Shown here: positions 27,140 through 36,373 of the stretch, one piece after another | Numbering within the stretch: position 1 is the first letter of the stretch | How the letters are laid out: each line of letters starts with the position of its first letter | Assembly (NCBI RefSeq): GCF_019047785.1 | Contig: NZ_CP077290.1 | Location: forward strand, 1,054,001-1,118,000 | Direction of reading: 5' to 3' | DNA: 64,000 nucleotides | From: Enterobacter cancerogenus | GTDB lineage: Bacteria > Pseudomonadota > Gammaproteobacteria > Enterobacterales > Enterobacteriaceae | Translations under genes and position numbers: made by a program | Notes under the pieces: model-generated | What the model saw: the letters and a program-made list of their open reading frames with translations, nothing else | What the model was told of the DNA's origin: nothing | Database searches by the model: none

Positions 27140-27409
27140 ATGTTTGCAGTGATTTTTGGTCGTCCAGGATGCCCTTACTGCGTGCGCGCAAAAGAACTGG
27201 CTGAGAAACTGACCGCAGAGCGGGATGACTTCAACTTCCGCTACGTGGACATCCACGCGGAAGGGATCAGCAAAGCCGACCTGGAAAAAACCGTGGGTAA
27301 ACCGGTTGAAACCGTACCGCAGATTTTCCTCGACCAGCAACACATTGGCGGCTTCACCGATTTTGAAGCCTACGCCAAAGAAAACCTGGGCCTGTTTGCT
27401 GCTCAGTAA
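27140..27409 (+). CDS. grxA: Glutaredoxin 1
   Basis: Small dithiol glutaredoxin that uses glutathione to reduce ribonucleotide reductase and other disulfides. The ATG at 27140, with GGAGAGAG 4-11 bases upstream, gives 89 residues (E. coli 85). Active site GCPYC with Cys11 and Cys14, cis-proline segment VETVPQIFLDQQHIGGFTDFEAY. The C-terminus is a few residues longer than in E. coli. Divergent from nfsA; a bidirectional terminator follows. Confidence 0.97.
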   Translation: MFAVIFGRPGCPYCVRAKELAEKLTAERDDFNFRYVDIHAEGISKADLEKTVGKPVETVPQIFLDQQHIGGFTDFEAYAKENLGLFAAQ

Positions 27410-27415
27410 GCGTAA

Positions 27416-27438
27416 AACGCCCTCATTATGAGGGCGTT
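27416..27438. terminator. Bidirectional terminator between grxA and ybjM
   Basis: Perfect 10-bp stem AACGCCCTCA / TGAGGGCGTT with a 3-nt loop. T-rich on the plus strand (ATTGTTTG) and TTTTACG on the minus strand. It overlaps the ybjM stop codon, so it can serve both convergent genes. Confidence 0.88.
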
Positions 27439-27808
27439 ATTGTTTGTGCCGCCGCTGCAAAAGGCTGCTGATACATAAATAGCATAGCGCCCCCAGCGCG
27501 CACCAGAACACGCCGCTTAACAGCCACGCCAGCTCCTGCCAGATGGTTCTGGAAGAGGTCAATACCAGCCGCATCAACAGCAGGCACAGCGGTGCCGCCA
27601 GTATGGCTCCCAGCAAAGGCTTAAACACTTCGCCCCCGCGAGAGAGAAAGCTGGCCGCCGCGCCCGGCAGAATGAAAAAGAGCAAACCCAGCTCAGGATG
27701 GCCGGATGCACGAAACGCCCCTTTTACATTAAACGCTAACGACAGGCAGACAACGGTAAACAGCAAAAAACAGCTGATCGCGCCCACCCAGTTTCGCCTT
27801 AAATTCAA
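27437..27808 (-). CDS. ybjM: YbjM, inner-membrane protein
   Basis: Small inner-membrane protein of unknown function with about four transmembrane helices. I place the start at the TTG at 27808: AGGAGG lies 5 bases before it, and MNLRRNWVGAI aligns with the E. coli N-terminus, giving 123 residues. An ATG at 27841 in the same frame would add 11 residues but has no comparable ribosome site. Features GAFRASGHPELGLLFFILPG and WQELAWLLSGVFWCALGALC match the family. Confidence 0.9.
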   Translation of the reverse strand: MNLRRNWVGAISCFLLFTVVCLSLAFNVKGAFRASGHPELGLLFFILPGAAASFLSRGGEVFKPLLGAILAAPLCLLLMRLVLTSSRTIWQELAWLLSGVFWCALGALCYLCISSLLQRRHKQ

Positions 27809-28081
27809 ACTATCCTCCTGATGTTTCTCTATCAAATACACCTTCGTCCTGTGGACGCCCAGTCAGATAAAGCATTGCGGCAATCCTTGCCAAAGCTCGC
27901 ACAGCGTTGTGCGATAATGAGTAGCCGTCGTTAGCTAATACGACTAAACTACCCACCTGCTAGTGTTTTTGGGAATTAAGAAAGAAACAGGAAATGCTGA
28001 AACGCTGCCCTGTCATCCAAAACAGTAGCCCAAAAAACCACTTCATTCAACAACTTACTGGTAAACAAGAAGTTAGCCTCC

Positions 28082-29767
28082 GTGAATATAAACGTCGCAG
28101 ACTTGTTAAATGGGAATTACATCCTGTTATTATTTGTGGTACTGGCATTGGGCCTTTGCCTGGGAAAATTACGCCTCGGGTCGGTTCAACTTGGTAATTC
28201 CATTGGCGTTTTAGTCGTCTCTTTATTATTAGGTCAGCAGCATTTCAGCATTAACACGGACGCCCTCAACTTAGGCTTTATGTTGTTTATTTTTTGTGTG
28301 GGTGTTGAAGCGGGTCCCAACTTTTTTTCAATTTTCTTCCGCGACGGCAAAAATTACCTGATGCTGGCGCTGGTGATGGTTGGCAGCGCGCTGCTGATTG
28401 CGTTAGGCCTGGGTAAGCTGTTTGGCTGGGACATTGGCCTGACGGCGGGTATGCTTGCCGGCTCGATGACCTCCACCCCGGTTCTGGTGGGTGCGGGTGA
28501 TACCCTGCGCCACTCGGGGATGGCCGGAGCGCAGCTGTCCACCGCGCTCGACCATCTGAGCCTTGGCTATGCCCTGACCTACCTGATTGGGCTGGTGAGC
28601 CTGATCGTCGGCGCGCGTTATCTCCCTAAACTCCAGCATCAGGATCTGCAGACCAGCGCCCAGCAGATTGCCCGCGAGCGCGGTCTGGATACCGATTCCA
28701 AACGCAAAGTTTACCTGCCGGTGATCCGCGCCTACCGCGTAGGGCCAGAGCTGGTAGCCTGGGCCGACGGTAAAAACCTGCGCGAGCTGGGCATTTACCG
28801 CCAGACGGGCTGCTATATCGAACGTATTCGCCGCAACGGTATTCTGGCGAACCCGGACGGCGACGCGGTGCTGCAGATGGGCGATGACATCGCGCTGGTC
28901 GGTTATCCGGATGCCCATGCGCGCCTCGACCCGAGCTTCCGTAACGGCAAAGAGGTCTTTGACCGCGACCTGCTGGACATGCGTATCGTCACCGAAGAGA
29001 TTGTGGTCAAAAACCACAACGCCGTTGGTCGCCGCCTGGCTCAGCTGAAGCTGACCGACCACGGCTGCTTCCTGAACCGCGTGATCCGCAGCCAGATTGA
29101 GATGCCTATCGACGATAACGTGGTGCTCAACAAAGGTGACGTGTTACAGGTGAGCGGCGACGCGCGCCGCGTGAAAACCGTTGCAGACCGTATCGGCTTT
29201 ATCTCCATTCACAGCCAGGTCACCGACCTGCTAGCCTTCTGCGCCTTCTTTATCGTGGGCCTGATGATCGGGATGATCACCTTCCAGTTCAGCAACTTTA
29301 GCTTTGGCATCGGTAACGCCGCCGGGTTGCTGTTCGCCGGGATCATGCTGGGCTTCCTGCGTGCCAACCATCCGACCTTCGGCTATATCCCGCAGGGTGC
29401 GCTAAACATGGTGAAAGAGTTCGGGCTGATGGTCTTTATGGCCGGTGTTGGCCTGAGCGCGGGCAGCGGCATTGGCAACAGCCTGGGCGCCGTCGGCTGG
29501 CAAATGCTGGTGTCCGGCCTGATTGTCAGCCTGGTGCCGGTGGTGATCTGCTTCCTGTTTGGTGCCTACGTGCTGCGCATGAACCGCGCCCTGCTCTTCG
29601 GCGCCATGATGGGCGCACGTACCTGCGCGCCTGCGATGGAAATCATCAGCGATACCGCGCGCAGCAATATCCCGGCACTGGGGTACGCAGGCACCTATGC
29701 GATCGCTAACGTCCTGCTGACGCTGGCGGGTACGCTTATCATCATCATCTGGCCGGGACTCGGATAA
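28082..29767 (+). CDS. ybjL: YbjL, AspT/YidE-family putative transporter
   Basis: 561-residue inner-membrane protein of the aspartate:alanine exchanger family. Two homologous membrane halves of about five helices each (residues about 8-180 and 383-560) flank two cytoplasmic TrkA-C/RCK_C domains (about 200-375; [24 protein letters not shown], then [16 protein letters not shown]). Each half has the family GxxxS/AG motif ([23 protein letters not shown]). Start is GTG at 28082, giving the same length as E. coli YbjL. Substrate unknown. Confidence 0.96.
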   Translation: MNINVADLLNGNYILLLFVVLALGLCLGKLRLGSVQLGNSIGVLVVSLLLGQQHFSINTDALNLGFMLFIFCVGVEAGPNFFSIFFRDGKNYLMLALVMVGSALLIALGLGKLFGWDIGLTAGMLAGSMTSTPVLVGAGDTLRHSGMAGAQLSTALDHLSLGYALTYLIGLVSLIVGARYLPKLQHQDLQTSAQQIARERGLDTDSKRKVYLPVIRAYRVGPELVAWADGKNLRELGIYRQTGCYIERIRRNGILANPDGDAVLQMGDDIALVGYPDAHARLDPSFRNGKEVFDRDLLDMRIVTEEIVVKNHNAVGRRLAQLKLTDHGCFLNRVIRSQIEMPIDDNVVLNKGDVLQVSGDARRVKTVADRIGFISIHSQVTDLLAFCAFFIVGLMIGMITFQFSNFSFGIGNAAGLLFAGIMLGFLRANHPTFGYIPQGALNMVKEFGLMVFMAGVGLSAGSGIGNSLGAVGWQMLVSGLIVSLVPVVICFLFGAYVLRMNRALLFGAMMGARTCAPAMEIISDTARSNIPALGYAGTYAIANVLLTLAGTLIIIIWPGLG

Positions 29768-29786
29768 CTCTCAAGTTTGCGCAAGG

Positions 29787-29802
29787 ACGAAAATATTTTC
29801 GT
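29787..29802. other. Palindrome after ybjL
   Basis: ACGAAAATATTTTCGT, a perfect 16-bp palindrome, flanked by TGCGCA on both sides (29778-29783 and 29805-29810). It lies between the ybjL stop and the rybB promoter. It could be a ybjL 3' hairpin or a protein-binding site; no U-run follows. Confidence 0.5.
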
Positions 29803-29810
29803 GATGCGCA

Positions 29811-29838
29811 GAACTTTTAAGAAAGGGGGCAGTCATAA
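29811..29838 (+). promoter_or_regulatory. Sigma-E-like promoter of rybB
   Basis: -35 GAACTT (29811-29816) and -10 TCATAA (29833-29838) with a 16-bp spacer, 6 bases before the RybB 5' end. This fits the sigma-E pattern GGAACTT-N15/16-TCnnA. RybB is a known sigma-E-dependent sRNA in E. coli and Salmonella. Confidence 0.75.
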
Positions 29839-29843
29839 CTATT

Positions 29844-29922
29844 GCCACTGCTTTTCTTTGATGTCCCCAATTTGTGGAGCCCATCAACCCCGCCGTTTTG
29901 GTTCAAGGTTGATGGGTTTTTT
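29844..29922 (+). ncRNA. rybB: RybB small RNA
   Basis: Hfq-dependent sigma-E sRNA that represses outer-membrane porin mRNAs. 79 nt. The 5' end GCCACTGCTTTTCTTTGATG, which contains the seed, is the same as I recall for E. coli. The body TGTCCCCAATTTGTGGAGC differs by a base or two, and the 3' terminator CCCATCAACC...GGTTGATGGG plus TTTTTT (to 29922) is intact. It lies next to ybjL as in E. coli, though in K-12 its other neighbour is rcdA (ybjK) rather than an ars operon. Confidence 0.97.
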
Positions 29923-30129
29923 GTTGCCTTTTTTATGCATGAAAATCAAACATTATAAATACATCAGAATTGCCATTGGCGGCTTAATGGCAGCACAATT
30001 TACTCCTGGGCTTTTTATTTAAGTCTGTCTGTTATCTAAATAATCACACATGCAAGCCTCCGGTCAGGGCTACTCCTGGCATCGAGCGTTTTTATATCTG
30101 GCTTACCTCTTCCCTTCCCCCGCCCAAAT

Positions 30130-30149
30130 ATATATGCTTAACCATATAT
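30130..30149 (+). promoter_or_regulatory. Candidate ArsR operator
   Basis: Perfect inverted repeat ATATATG-CTTAAC-CATATAT (7-6-7), 26 bp before the arsR ATG. Autoregulation by ArsR at such a dyad is expected for ars operons. The first ATG in the arsR frame (30137) falls inside this dyad, which argues against its use as start codon. A related half site, AAACATATATAA, occurs at about 30516-30527 before arsB. Confidence 0.6.
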
Positions 30150-30175
30150 GTTTCACCCAACCTCCAGGACTTCCA

Positions 30176-30493
30176 ATGCAACACCCCGTCCACCTTTTCA
30201 AGGCTCTTTCAGACCAAACGCGGCTGTCCATCGTGATGCTTTTGCGTGAGGCGGACGAGCTGTGCGTCTGCGATCTTTGCGCGGTGACCGGTGAGTCGCA
30301 GCCTAAAATTTCCCGTCATATGGCGTTGCTGCGCGAGTCCCGGCTGGTGCTCGATCGCAAGGACGGCAAGTGGGTCTATTACCGATTGTCACCCGCCATT
30401 CCGGCGTGGGCGGCCGCCATTATCGACAGCAGCTGGAACTGCCTGAGAGAGGAGACCCGCCTGAAGCTCAAAAACAGGGCGGGCTCGTGTTGA
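30176..30493 (+). CDS. arsR: ArsR, arsenite-responsive repressor
   Basis: SmtB/ArsR-family winged-helix repressor released from DNA by As(III)/Sb(III). Start ATG at 30176 with AGGA 6-9 bases before it; 105 residues. The sensor motif ELCVCDLC carries the three-cysteine-type site in the recognition region, followed by the HTH segment TGESQPKISRHMALLRESRLV and wing KDGKWVYYRLS. First gene of arsRBC. Confidence 0.95.
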   Translation: MQHPVHLFKALSDQTRLSIVMLLREADELCVCDLCAVTGESQPKISRHMALLRESRLVLDRKDGKWVYYRLSPAIPAWAAAIIDSSWNCLREETRLKLKNRAGSC

Positions 30494-30537
30494 GCAGAAC
30501 TCACACATTCACTAAAACATATATAACGGAGTAAACG

Positions 30538-31830
30538 ATGTTGCTGGCAGGGGCTATTTTTCTCTTCACGCTGGTTCTGGTTATCTGGCAACCCAGAGGG
30601 CTAAGTATCGGGTGGAGCGCCACGCTGGGTGCCGTGCTGGCGCTGGTAAGCGGGGTCGTTCACATTAACGACATTCCGGTGGTCTGGAATATCGTGTGGA
30701 ACGCGACAGCGACCTTTATCGCCGTCATTATCATCAGCCTTCTTCTGGATGAGTCCGGCTTTTTTGAGTGGGCGGCGCTGCACATCGCCCGCTGGGGTAA
30801 TGGCCGGGGACGGCTGCTTTTTACCTATATCGTTCTGCTGGGCGCGGCGGTGGCGGCGCTGTTCGCCAACGACGGCGCTGCGCTGATATTAACGCCTATC
30901 GTCATCGCGATGCTGCTGGCGCTGGGCTTCAGCAAACAGGCCACCCTCGCCTTTGTGATGGCGGCGGGGTTTATTGCCGACACCGCAAGCCTGCCGTTAA
31001 TTGTCTCAAACCTGGTTAACATCGTCTCGGCAGATTTCTTCACGCTGGGCTTCAGCGAATACGCTTCGGTCATGGTCCCGGTGAATATCGCGGCCATCGC
31101 CGCCACGCTGGTGATGCTGCACCTGTTCTTTCGCAAAGAGATCCCGCCGACCTACGAGCTGGCGAAACTTCGCCAGCCCGCCCTTGCCATCCACGATGTC
31201 GCCACCTTCAGAACAGGCTGGGTCGTGCTGCTTCTGCTGCTGATCGGCTTCTTTGTGCTTGAGCCGCTCGGCATTCCCGTCAGCGCCATTGCGGCGTCGG
31301 GCGCGTTGATTTTATTTGCCGTGGCGAAACGCGGACAGGCGATCAATACCGGCAAAGTGCTCCGCGGGGCACCGTGGCAAATCGTCGTCTTCTCGCTGGG
31401 AATGTATCTGGTGGTTTATGGTCTGCGCAATGCCGGGCTGACGGACTCCTTATCCGGCGTGTTGTCTATGCTGGGCCAGCATGGACTCTGGGCCACCGCG
31501 TTGGGCACCGGCTTTATTACCGCCTTCATGTCTTCGGTGATGAACAATATGCCGACGGTGCTGATTGGCGCCCTGTCGATTGAGGGCAGCACCGCGTCCG
31601 GGGTGATCAAAGAAGCGATGATTTATGCCAACGTGATTGGCTGCGATTTGGGTCCCAAAATCACACCGATCGGCAGCCTGGCGACGCTGCTCTGGCTGCA
31701 CGTGCTGGCGCAGAAAAATATGTCGATCGCCTGGGGCTATTATTTCCGAACGGGCATCATCATGACCGTGCCCGTATTGTTCGTGACGCTCGCTGCGCTG
31801 GCGTTACGACTCTCTTTTACACTGCAATGA
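30538..31830 (+). CDS. arsB: ArsB, arsenite efflux pump
   Basis: Inner-membrane arsenite/antimonite:proton antiporter. 430 residues, about 12 transmembrane helices. Family-specific stretches [62 protein letters not shown] and the C-terminal [19 protein letters not shown] are all present. Starts 44 bp after arsR with a strong GGAG site. No arsA or arsD is present, so it acts as a secondary pump. Confidence 0.97.
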   Translation: MLLAGAIFLFTLVLVIWQPRGLSIGWSATLGAVLALVSGVVHINDIPVVWNIVWNATATFIAVIIISLLLDESGFFEWAALHIARWGNGRGRLLFTYIVLLGAAVAALFANDGAALILTPIVIAMLLALGFSKQATLAFVMAAGFIADTASLPLIVSNLVNIVSADFFTLGFSEYASVMVPVNIAAIAATLVMLHLFFRKEIPPTYELAKLRQPALAIHDVATFRTGWVVLLLLLIGFFVLEPLGIPVSAIAASGALILFAVAKRGQAINTGKVLRGAPWQIVVFSLGMYLVVYGLRNAGLTDSLSGVLSMLGQHGLWATALGTGFITAFMSSVMNNMPTVLIGALSIEGSTASGVIKEAMIYANVIGCDLGPKITPIGSLATLLWLHVLAQKNMSIAWGYYFRTGIIMTVPVLFVTLAALALRLSFTLQ

Positions 31831-31839
31831 GTAACCGAT

Positions 31840-32271
31840 ATGAGCCACATCACCCTCTACCATAACCCGGACTGCGGCACCTCGCGCAATACTCTCGAGA
31901 TGATCCGCAACAGCGGGAATGAACCCGAGATCGTCTTGTATCTCGACACGCCGCCGTCGCGCGAAACGCTGTGTAAGCTGATCGCGGACATGGGCATCTC
32001 GGTACGGGATTTACTGCGCACGAACGTCGATCCCTATGCGCAACTCGGGCTTGCCGATGGGCAGTTCAGCGACGAACAGCTGATTGATTTCATGCTGCAA
32101 TACCCGATCCTCATCAACCGCCCGATTGTCGTGACCCCGCTGGGGACGCGCCTGTGCCGCCCTTCTGAACGCGTGCTGGATATTTTACCCGATCCGCAGC
32201 GCGCGGCGTTTACCAAAGAGGACGGCGAAGCGGTCGTCGACGCGTCGGGAAACAAAATTCGCGGGAAATAG
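31840..32271 (+). CDS. arsC: ArsC, glutaredoxin-dependent arsenate reductase
   Basis: Reduces arsenate to arsenite for export by ArsB, using glutathione and glutaredoxin. 143 residues. Catalytic Cys12 in HNPDCGTSRN and the arginine-rich anion site (LLRTN, LINRPIVVTPLGTRLCRP) are intact. Starts 9 bp after arsB. Note that grxA lies a few kb upstream, though this is part of the conserved backbone and not linked to the ars unit. Confidence 0.97.
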   Translation: MSHITLYHNPDCGTSRNTLEMIRNSGNEPEIVLYLDTPPSRETLCKLIADMGISVRDLLRTNVDPYAQLGLADGQFSDEQLIDFMLQYPILINRPIVVTPLGTRLCRPSERVLDILPDPQRAAFTKEDGEAVVDASGNKIRGK

Positions 32272-32279
32272 TCCCGACA

Positions 32280-32303
32280 GGCCCTGCCGTTTAGCGCAGG
32301 GCC
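32280..32303. terminator. Hairpin between convergent arsC and rcdA
   Basis: 8-bp stem GGCCCTGC / GCAGGGCC with an 8-nt loop, starting 8 bp after the arsC stop and overlapping the rcdA 3' end. No U-run on either strand, so efficiency is uncertain. Confidence 0.45.
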
Positions 32304-32854
32304 GTGCGGCTCCCCTCGCCTGCAATTCTCCCCACCATCGTGCGGATCTCCTCCCGCGTTAACGGTACTCTGTCGGTAACGTAGTGCAGCGTCATCCCCT
32401 CGATAAACGCATCCAGCGCGCGGGCCGTCGCCGGATCAAACCACTGTTCAAGCGTGGTCTGGCTCATTTTCATCCAGTCCTGCATCACGGTTTTCAGCGC
32501 CGCGCTACGGTTCATAAAGGCGTACAGCTGGTACATCAGCGCCATGTTGTGCGGCGTGGTCACTTCCGAACTGTGGATTAAGGTTGTGATGGACTCGCAC
32601 GCCATCTCCGGCCCGCTGACCCCGGCAAAGTAATCCCGATACTGCTGCGACATCTTCCGCGTAAACCACGTAAACGCCTCCTCCAGCAGCGGCTCCTTGC
32701 CGTCGAAATAGTAGGTCATCGACCCCAGCGGCACGCCTGCGCAGCTGGCGATTTTACGGTGCGTGACGGCGTGGATCCCGTGCTCGGCAATGGTATCCAG
32801 GGTCGCCTGGAGGATTTTCTCGCGGCGATGAGGATCGTTGGGGGGTCTGCTCAT
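32291..32854 (-). CDS. rcdA: RcdA (YbjK), TetR-family regulator
   Basis: TetR-family transcription factor; in E. coli RcdA affects csgD and stress genes. Start ATG at 32854 with GAGG upstream gives 187 residues. HTH in [40 protein letters not shown] (about 10-50). The C-terminal domain keeps the E. coli block [23 protein letters not shown]. The C-terminus is several residues longer than in K-12. Divergent from ybjJ, sharing an operator-like dyad. Confidence 0.93.
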   Translation of the reverse strand: MSRPPNDPHRREKILQATLDTIAEHGIHAVTHRKIASCAGVPLGSMTYYFDGKEPLLEEAFTWFTRKMSQQYRDYFAGVSGPEMACESITTLIHSSEVTTPHNMALMYQLYAFMNRSAALKTVMQDWMKMSQTTLEQWFDPATARALDAFIEGMTLHYVTDRVPLTREEIRTMVGRIAGEGSRTALR

Positions 32855-32873
32855 AAATACCTCATGTAGTTTA

Positions 32874-32887
32874 TGTACAAATGTACA
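32874..32887. promoter_or_regulatory. Candidate RcdA operator between rcdA and ybjJ
   Basis: TGTAC-AAAT-GTACA, a perfect 5-4-5 inverted repeat with further partial symmetry (TTaTGTAC/GTACAcAA), in the 81-bp divergent gap. TetR-family regulators usually bind such dyads next to their own gene; assignment to RcdA is inference. Confidence 0.55.
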
Positions 32888-32935
32888 CAAACTTGCTAGT
32901 GTTGTCGCTATTGTTGTACTTCTGGTGCTAACCCA

Positions 32936-34147
32936 ATGACGCTGACCTCCCCTCGTAAAGCCCTGCAGCTACGCATGTGGGCGCTGTTTATGTTCTTCTT
33001 TATTCCCGGGCTGCTGATGGCCTCTTGGGCGACACGTACGCCCGCTATCCGCGACATCTTATCCGTCTCAACCGCGGAGATGGGCATCGTACTGTTCGGT
33101 CTGTCGATTGGTTCCATGAGCGGTATTCTGTGCTCCGCCTGGCTGGTGAAGCGCTTTGGCACGCGGGCGGTGATCCGCACCACCATGTGCTGCGCGGTGC
33201 TGGGCATGGTGGTCCTGAGCGTGGCGCTGTGGTTTGCTTCTCCGCTGATGTTTGCGCTGGGGTTGACGGTCTTTGGCGGCAGCTTCGGCGCGGCGGAAGT
33301 GGCGATCAACGTCGAGGGGGCAGCCGTTGAGCGCGAAGTGAACAAAACGGTGCTGCCGATGATGCACGGCTTTTACAGCCTCGGCACGCTGGCGGGCGCG
33401 GGCGTTGGCATGGCGCTGACGGCGTTTGGCATTGCGGCGAATCTGCATATTTTGCTGGCGGCGCTGGTATGCATTATCCCCATTTTGACCGGCATCCGGG
33501 CCATACCCGACGGTACGGGCAAGAACTCGACCGGGGAGCAAAAATCTGCGGCGAAAGGGCTGCCGTTCTATCGCGATATTCAGCTCATGCTCATCGGCGT
33601 GGTGGTGCTGGCCATGGCCTTCGCCGAAGGCTCCGCCAACGACTGGCTGCCGCTGCTGATGGTTGACGGTCACGGCTTCAGCCCCACCTCCGGCTCGCTG
33701 ATTTATGCCGGATTTACGCTCGGCATGACGGTCGGGCGCTTTACCGGCGGCTGGTTTATCGACCGTTACAGCCGCGTGGCGGTGGTTTGCGCCAGCGCCC
33801 TGCTGGGCGGGTTAGGCATTGCGATGATCATCTTTGTGGATGTCGACTGGATTGCCGGTGTCTCGGTTATCCTCTGGGGCCTGGGCGCCTCGCTCGGCTT
33901 CCCGCTGACCATTTCTGCCGCCAGCGATACCGGCCCGGACGCGCCAACGCGGGTCAGCGTGGTGGCGACAACCGGCTATCTTGCCTTCCTGGTCGGGCCG
34001 CCGCTGCTCGGCTTCCTGGGTGAGCACTACGGGTTGCGCAGCGCGATGCTGGTGGTGTTAGGGTTGGTGATTATTGCCGCACTGGTGGCGCGTGCGGTCG
34101 CAAAACCGGAAGCAGAACAGACACTGGAGAATGGATATGAGCGTTAA
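32936..34147 (+). CDS. ybjJ: YbjJ, MFS transporter
   Basis: 403-residue major facilitator with about 12 transmembrane helices, substrate unknown. The FucP/YbjJ-type start [34 protein letters not shown] is conserved. The motif between helices 2 and 3 is [21 protein letters not shown]. Overlaps ybjI by 11 bp, so transporter and phosphatase are co-translated. Divergent from rcdA, which may control it. Confidence 0.94.
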   Translation: MTLTSPRKALQLRMWALFMFFFIPGLLMASWATRTPAIRDILSVSTAEMGIVLFGLSIGSMSGILCSAWLVKRFGTRAVIRTTMCCAVLGMVVLSVALWFASPLMFALGLTVFGGSFGAAEVAINVEGAAVEREVNKTVLPMMHGFYSLGTLAGAGVGMALTAFGIAANLHILLAALVCIIPILTGIRAIPDGTGKNSTGEQKSAAKGLPFYRDIQLMLIGVVVLAMAFAEGSANDWLPLLMVDGHGFSPTSGSLIYAGFTLGMTVGRFTGGWFIDRYSRVAVVCASALLGGLGIAMIIFVDVDWIAGVSVILWGLGASLGFPLTISAASDTGPDAPTRVSVVATTGYLAFLVGPPLLGFLGEHYGLRSAMLVVLGLVIIAALVARAVAKPEAEQTLENGYER

Positions 34148-34949
34148 GCTGATTGCAGTAGACATGGATGGAACCTTCCTGAGCGATGCCAAAACCTATA
34201 ACCGGCCGCGTTTTCTGGCGCAGTATGCGCGTATGAAAGCTCAGGGCATCCGCTTTGCGGTGGCCAGCGGGAATCAATACTACCAGCTGATCTCCTTTTT
34301 CCCGGAGATCGCCCATGAGATTGCCTTTGTGGCCGAGAACGGCGGCTGGGTCGTCTGCGCCGGGGAAGATGTCTTCAACGGCGAACTGTCGAAAGAACAC
34401 TTTGATACCGTCGCCGCCGTGCTTAACGACGTCGTGGGGATTGAGATTATCGCCTGCGGAAAAAGCAGCGCCTATACGCTAAAAGAGTATGACGACGCCT
34501 TCCACGACATCGCGGCGAAATACTATCACCGTCTGGAGAAGGTCAGCCATTTTGGCAACCTGAACGATATCTTCTTCAAGTTCGGGCTTAACGTCTCCGA
34601 TGACGAGATCCCGCGCATTCAGGCCCTGCTGCATGAAAAGCTCAACGACATTATGGTGCCGGTGACCACCGGCCACGGCAGTATCGACCTGATTATCCCG
34701 GGCGTGCACAAGGCGAATGGTTTGCGGATCCTGCAACAGCGCTGGGGCATTGAGGACAGCGAAGTGCTGGCCTTTGGTGACAGCGGCAACGATGTGGAAA
34801 TGCTGCGCCAGTCGGGCTACAGCTTTGCAATGGCCAATGCCGGACCGCACATCAAGGCCGTCGCCCGCTACGAAGCCCCGAACAACAACGAAGAAGGCGT
34901 GCTGGATATCATTGAAAAAGCGTTGAACGGGGAAGCGCCGTTTAACTGA
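34137..34949 (+). CDS. ybjI: YbjI, HAD-superfamily sugar-phosphate phosphatase
   Basis: Cof-type HAD (IIB) phosphatase; E. coli YbjI hydrolyses FMN and sugar phosphates in vitro. Start ATG at 34137 ([14 protein letters not shown]) gives 270 residues; a second ATG lies 6 bases earlier. HAD motif I DMDGTF, motif II FAVASGN, Lys in motif III (HKANGL) and motif [12 protein letters not shown] are intact, with a C2-type cap between. It is a paralogue of YbiV at 56824. Confidence 0.95.
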   Translation: MSVKLIAVDMDGTFLSDAKTYNRPRFLAQYARMKAQGIRFAVASGNQYYQLISFFPEIAHEIAFVAENGGWVVCAGEDVFNGELSKEHFDTVAAVLNDVVGIEIIACGKSSAYTLKEYDDAFHDIAAKYYHRLEKVSHFGNLNDIFFKFGLNVSDDEIPRIQALLHEKLNDIMVPVTTGHGSIDLIIPGVHKANGLRILQQRWGIEDSEVLAFGDSGNDVEMLRQSGYSFAMANAGPHIKAVARYEAPNNNEEGVLDIIEKALNGEAPFN

Positions 34950-34955
34950 GTTGAG

Positions 34956-34978
34956 GCCCTCTCCTGCACGGAGAGGGC
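34956..34978. repeat. CCCTCTCC-type hairpin between ybjI and mdfA
   Basis: GCCCTCTCC / GGAGAGGGC, 9-bp perfect stem with a 5-nt loop, in the 36-bp gap between these convergent genes. It belongs, by its stem, to the CCCTCTCCC family seen elsewhere in the window, and probably acts as a bidirectional terminator or mRNA end. Confidence 0.6.
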
Positions 34979-34985
34979 AATTCGC

Positions 34986-36218
34986 TTACGGCTGTAACGC
35001 GCTGCCGACGCGTTTATCTTTCAGGAATACCACCATCAGCCCCACCCACAGCAGACCGTTCGCGAGGTTGAACAGGCTGAACAGCCCATTGCCGCCGAAA
35101 GCGTAGGCGTGCTTGCTCACTTCAATTCCCACGGTGAAGATCAGCATCTGCAACATGCCCATTGCGGCGGACACCGTGCCTTTACTCATCTCGCTGGCAA
35201 ACAGCGTCAGACGCACCAGACCGGCGTTCGCCAGGCCAATCCCGAAGGCATAAATGCTCAGCCCCGCCGTCATCCACAGGTAGGCATGGGAGGACGCAAC
35301 CGTTGCAACCGCCGCCACGATCAGCCCTGCCGCAATCGGCCAGCCGCCCATAACGATCAGCGACCGCACGGTGCGGCGCGCGGTCAGGCGGGCCAGCACC
35401 AGGTTACCCATAATCAGCGCGCCAAAAATCGGCACCTGCAACAGGCCATACTCGTAGCTGCTGAGCTGCTCGCCGCTGATGATAATGACCGGTGACTGGG
35501 CAATCCACGCCAGCAGCGGCAGGCTAACAAAGCCCGTCGCCAGCGCACCCGCCACAAAGCGAACGTTCTTGAGAACCAGTTTGTAATCCCGGCCCAGCTC
35601 TTTCAGGGAGAGCTTCTCCCCCAGGCGCGTAGCGGTTTCGGGCATGGCGCGGTGCAGGCCAAAGAAGGAGATGGCGGCAAGCAAGGCGAAAAGCACAAAC
35701 ATGCCTTCCCACGGTGCAACGTGTACCCACGCCGCCCCCACCAGCGGCCCGAGCAGCGGCGCAATCAGCGCGACGTTAGCCATCAGCGCCGTAATTTTGA
35801 TACAGACCGCCTCTTCAAACGATTCCTGAATGGCGGCATAGCCCACCGCGCCGATAAAGCACAGGCTCACCCCCTGCAGGAAGCGCAGCAGGGTAAATTG
35901 CTCGATGTTTTGCGCGAGCAGCGTGGCGAGGCAGGTCACGATAAACCACACCACGCCGGTCAACATCACCGGACGGCGGCCAATACGATCCGACAGCGGC
36001 CCCAGCAGCCACTGCAAAAACATGCCGCCAGCCAGATAGGCGGTCATGGAGGTCGGCACCCATTCAATACCTGCGTTGTACTGTTCGACAACGGCGAGCA
36101 TCCCGGGCTGGATCATATCGTTGCCAATATAGGTAGAGAATTCGTAGAGCACCAGACACAGAGGGAAAAGTAACGCCTGACGACCCAGACGGTTACCGGA
36201 AGAAGAACGGTTTAACAT
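34986..36218 (-). CDS. mdfA: MdfA multidrug efflux transporter
   Basis: MFS drug:proton antiporter that exports both cationic and neutral compounds such as chloramphenicol. 410 residues, 12 transmembrane helices. The two acidic residues of the first helix, Glu26 and Asp34 ([15 protein letters not shown]), are both present, as is motif A ([16 protein letters not shown]). A chromosomal housekeeping gene in enterobacteria. Divergent from the PAP2 pair. Confidence 0.97.
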   Translation of the reverse strand: MLNRSSSGNRLGRQALLFPLCLVLYEFSTYIGNDMIQPGMLAVVEQYNAGIEWVPTSMTAYLAGGMFLQWLLGPLSDRIGRRPVMLTGVVWFIVTCLATLLAQNIEQFTLLRFLQGVSLCFIGAVGYAAIQESFEEAVCIKITALMANVALIAPLLGPLVGAAWVHVAPWEGMFVLFALLAAISFFGLHRAMPETATRLGEKLSLKELGRDYKLVLKNVRFVAGALATGFVSLPLLAWIAQSPVIIISGEQLSSYEYGLLQVPIFGALIMGNLVLARLTARRTVRSLIVMGGWPIAAGLIVAAVATVASSHAYLWMTAGLSIYAFGIGLANAGLVRLTLFASEMSKGTVSAAMGMLQMLIFTVGIEVSKHAYAFGGNGLFSLFNLANGLLWVGLMVVFLKDKRVGSALQP

Positions 36219-36323
36219 GCCATCTCTTTATAAAGAAAAAATCGCGATGAGTGTAATGAATTGCCGCAGCCTGAGATAGTAAATAATCGAGACGAAACAG
36301 AAATAAAGCACGTATCGTTGTCG

Positions 36324-36356
36324 TTTAAGGTTTCCTTAAGTTGCCCCCTTTAAGAT
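36324..36356 (+). promoter_or_regulatory. PmrA (BasR) box and promoter of the PAP2 pair
   Basis: TTTAAG-GTTTC-CTTAAG (36324-36340) matches the PmrA box YTTAAK-N5-YTTAAK exactly. A -10-like TAAGAT is at 36351-36356. It lies 33 bp before the first possible start codon. PmrA control of ybjG is known in Salmonella and E. coli. Confidence 0.82.
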
Positions 36357-36373
36357 AGCCTTTTTTCCCGTTA

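Noticed and set aside
27887..27918. TTGCCA ... GATAAT as a ybjL promoter
   Set aside because: The spacer is 20 bp, too long for a sigma-70 promoter, and no better -35 was seen.
27994..28197. 67-codon frame upstream of and overlapping ybjL
   Set aside because: No convincing ribosome site and no family features; most of its length lies in ybjL in another frame.
29777..30022. 81-codon frame covering rybB
   Set aside because: The region is the RybB sRNA with its promoter and terminator; the translation has no support.
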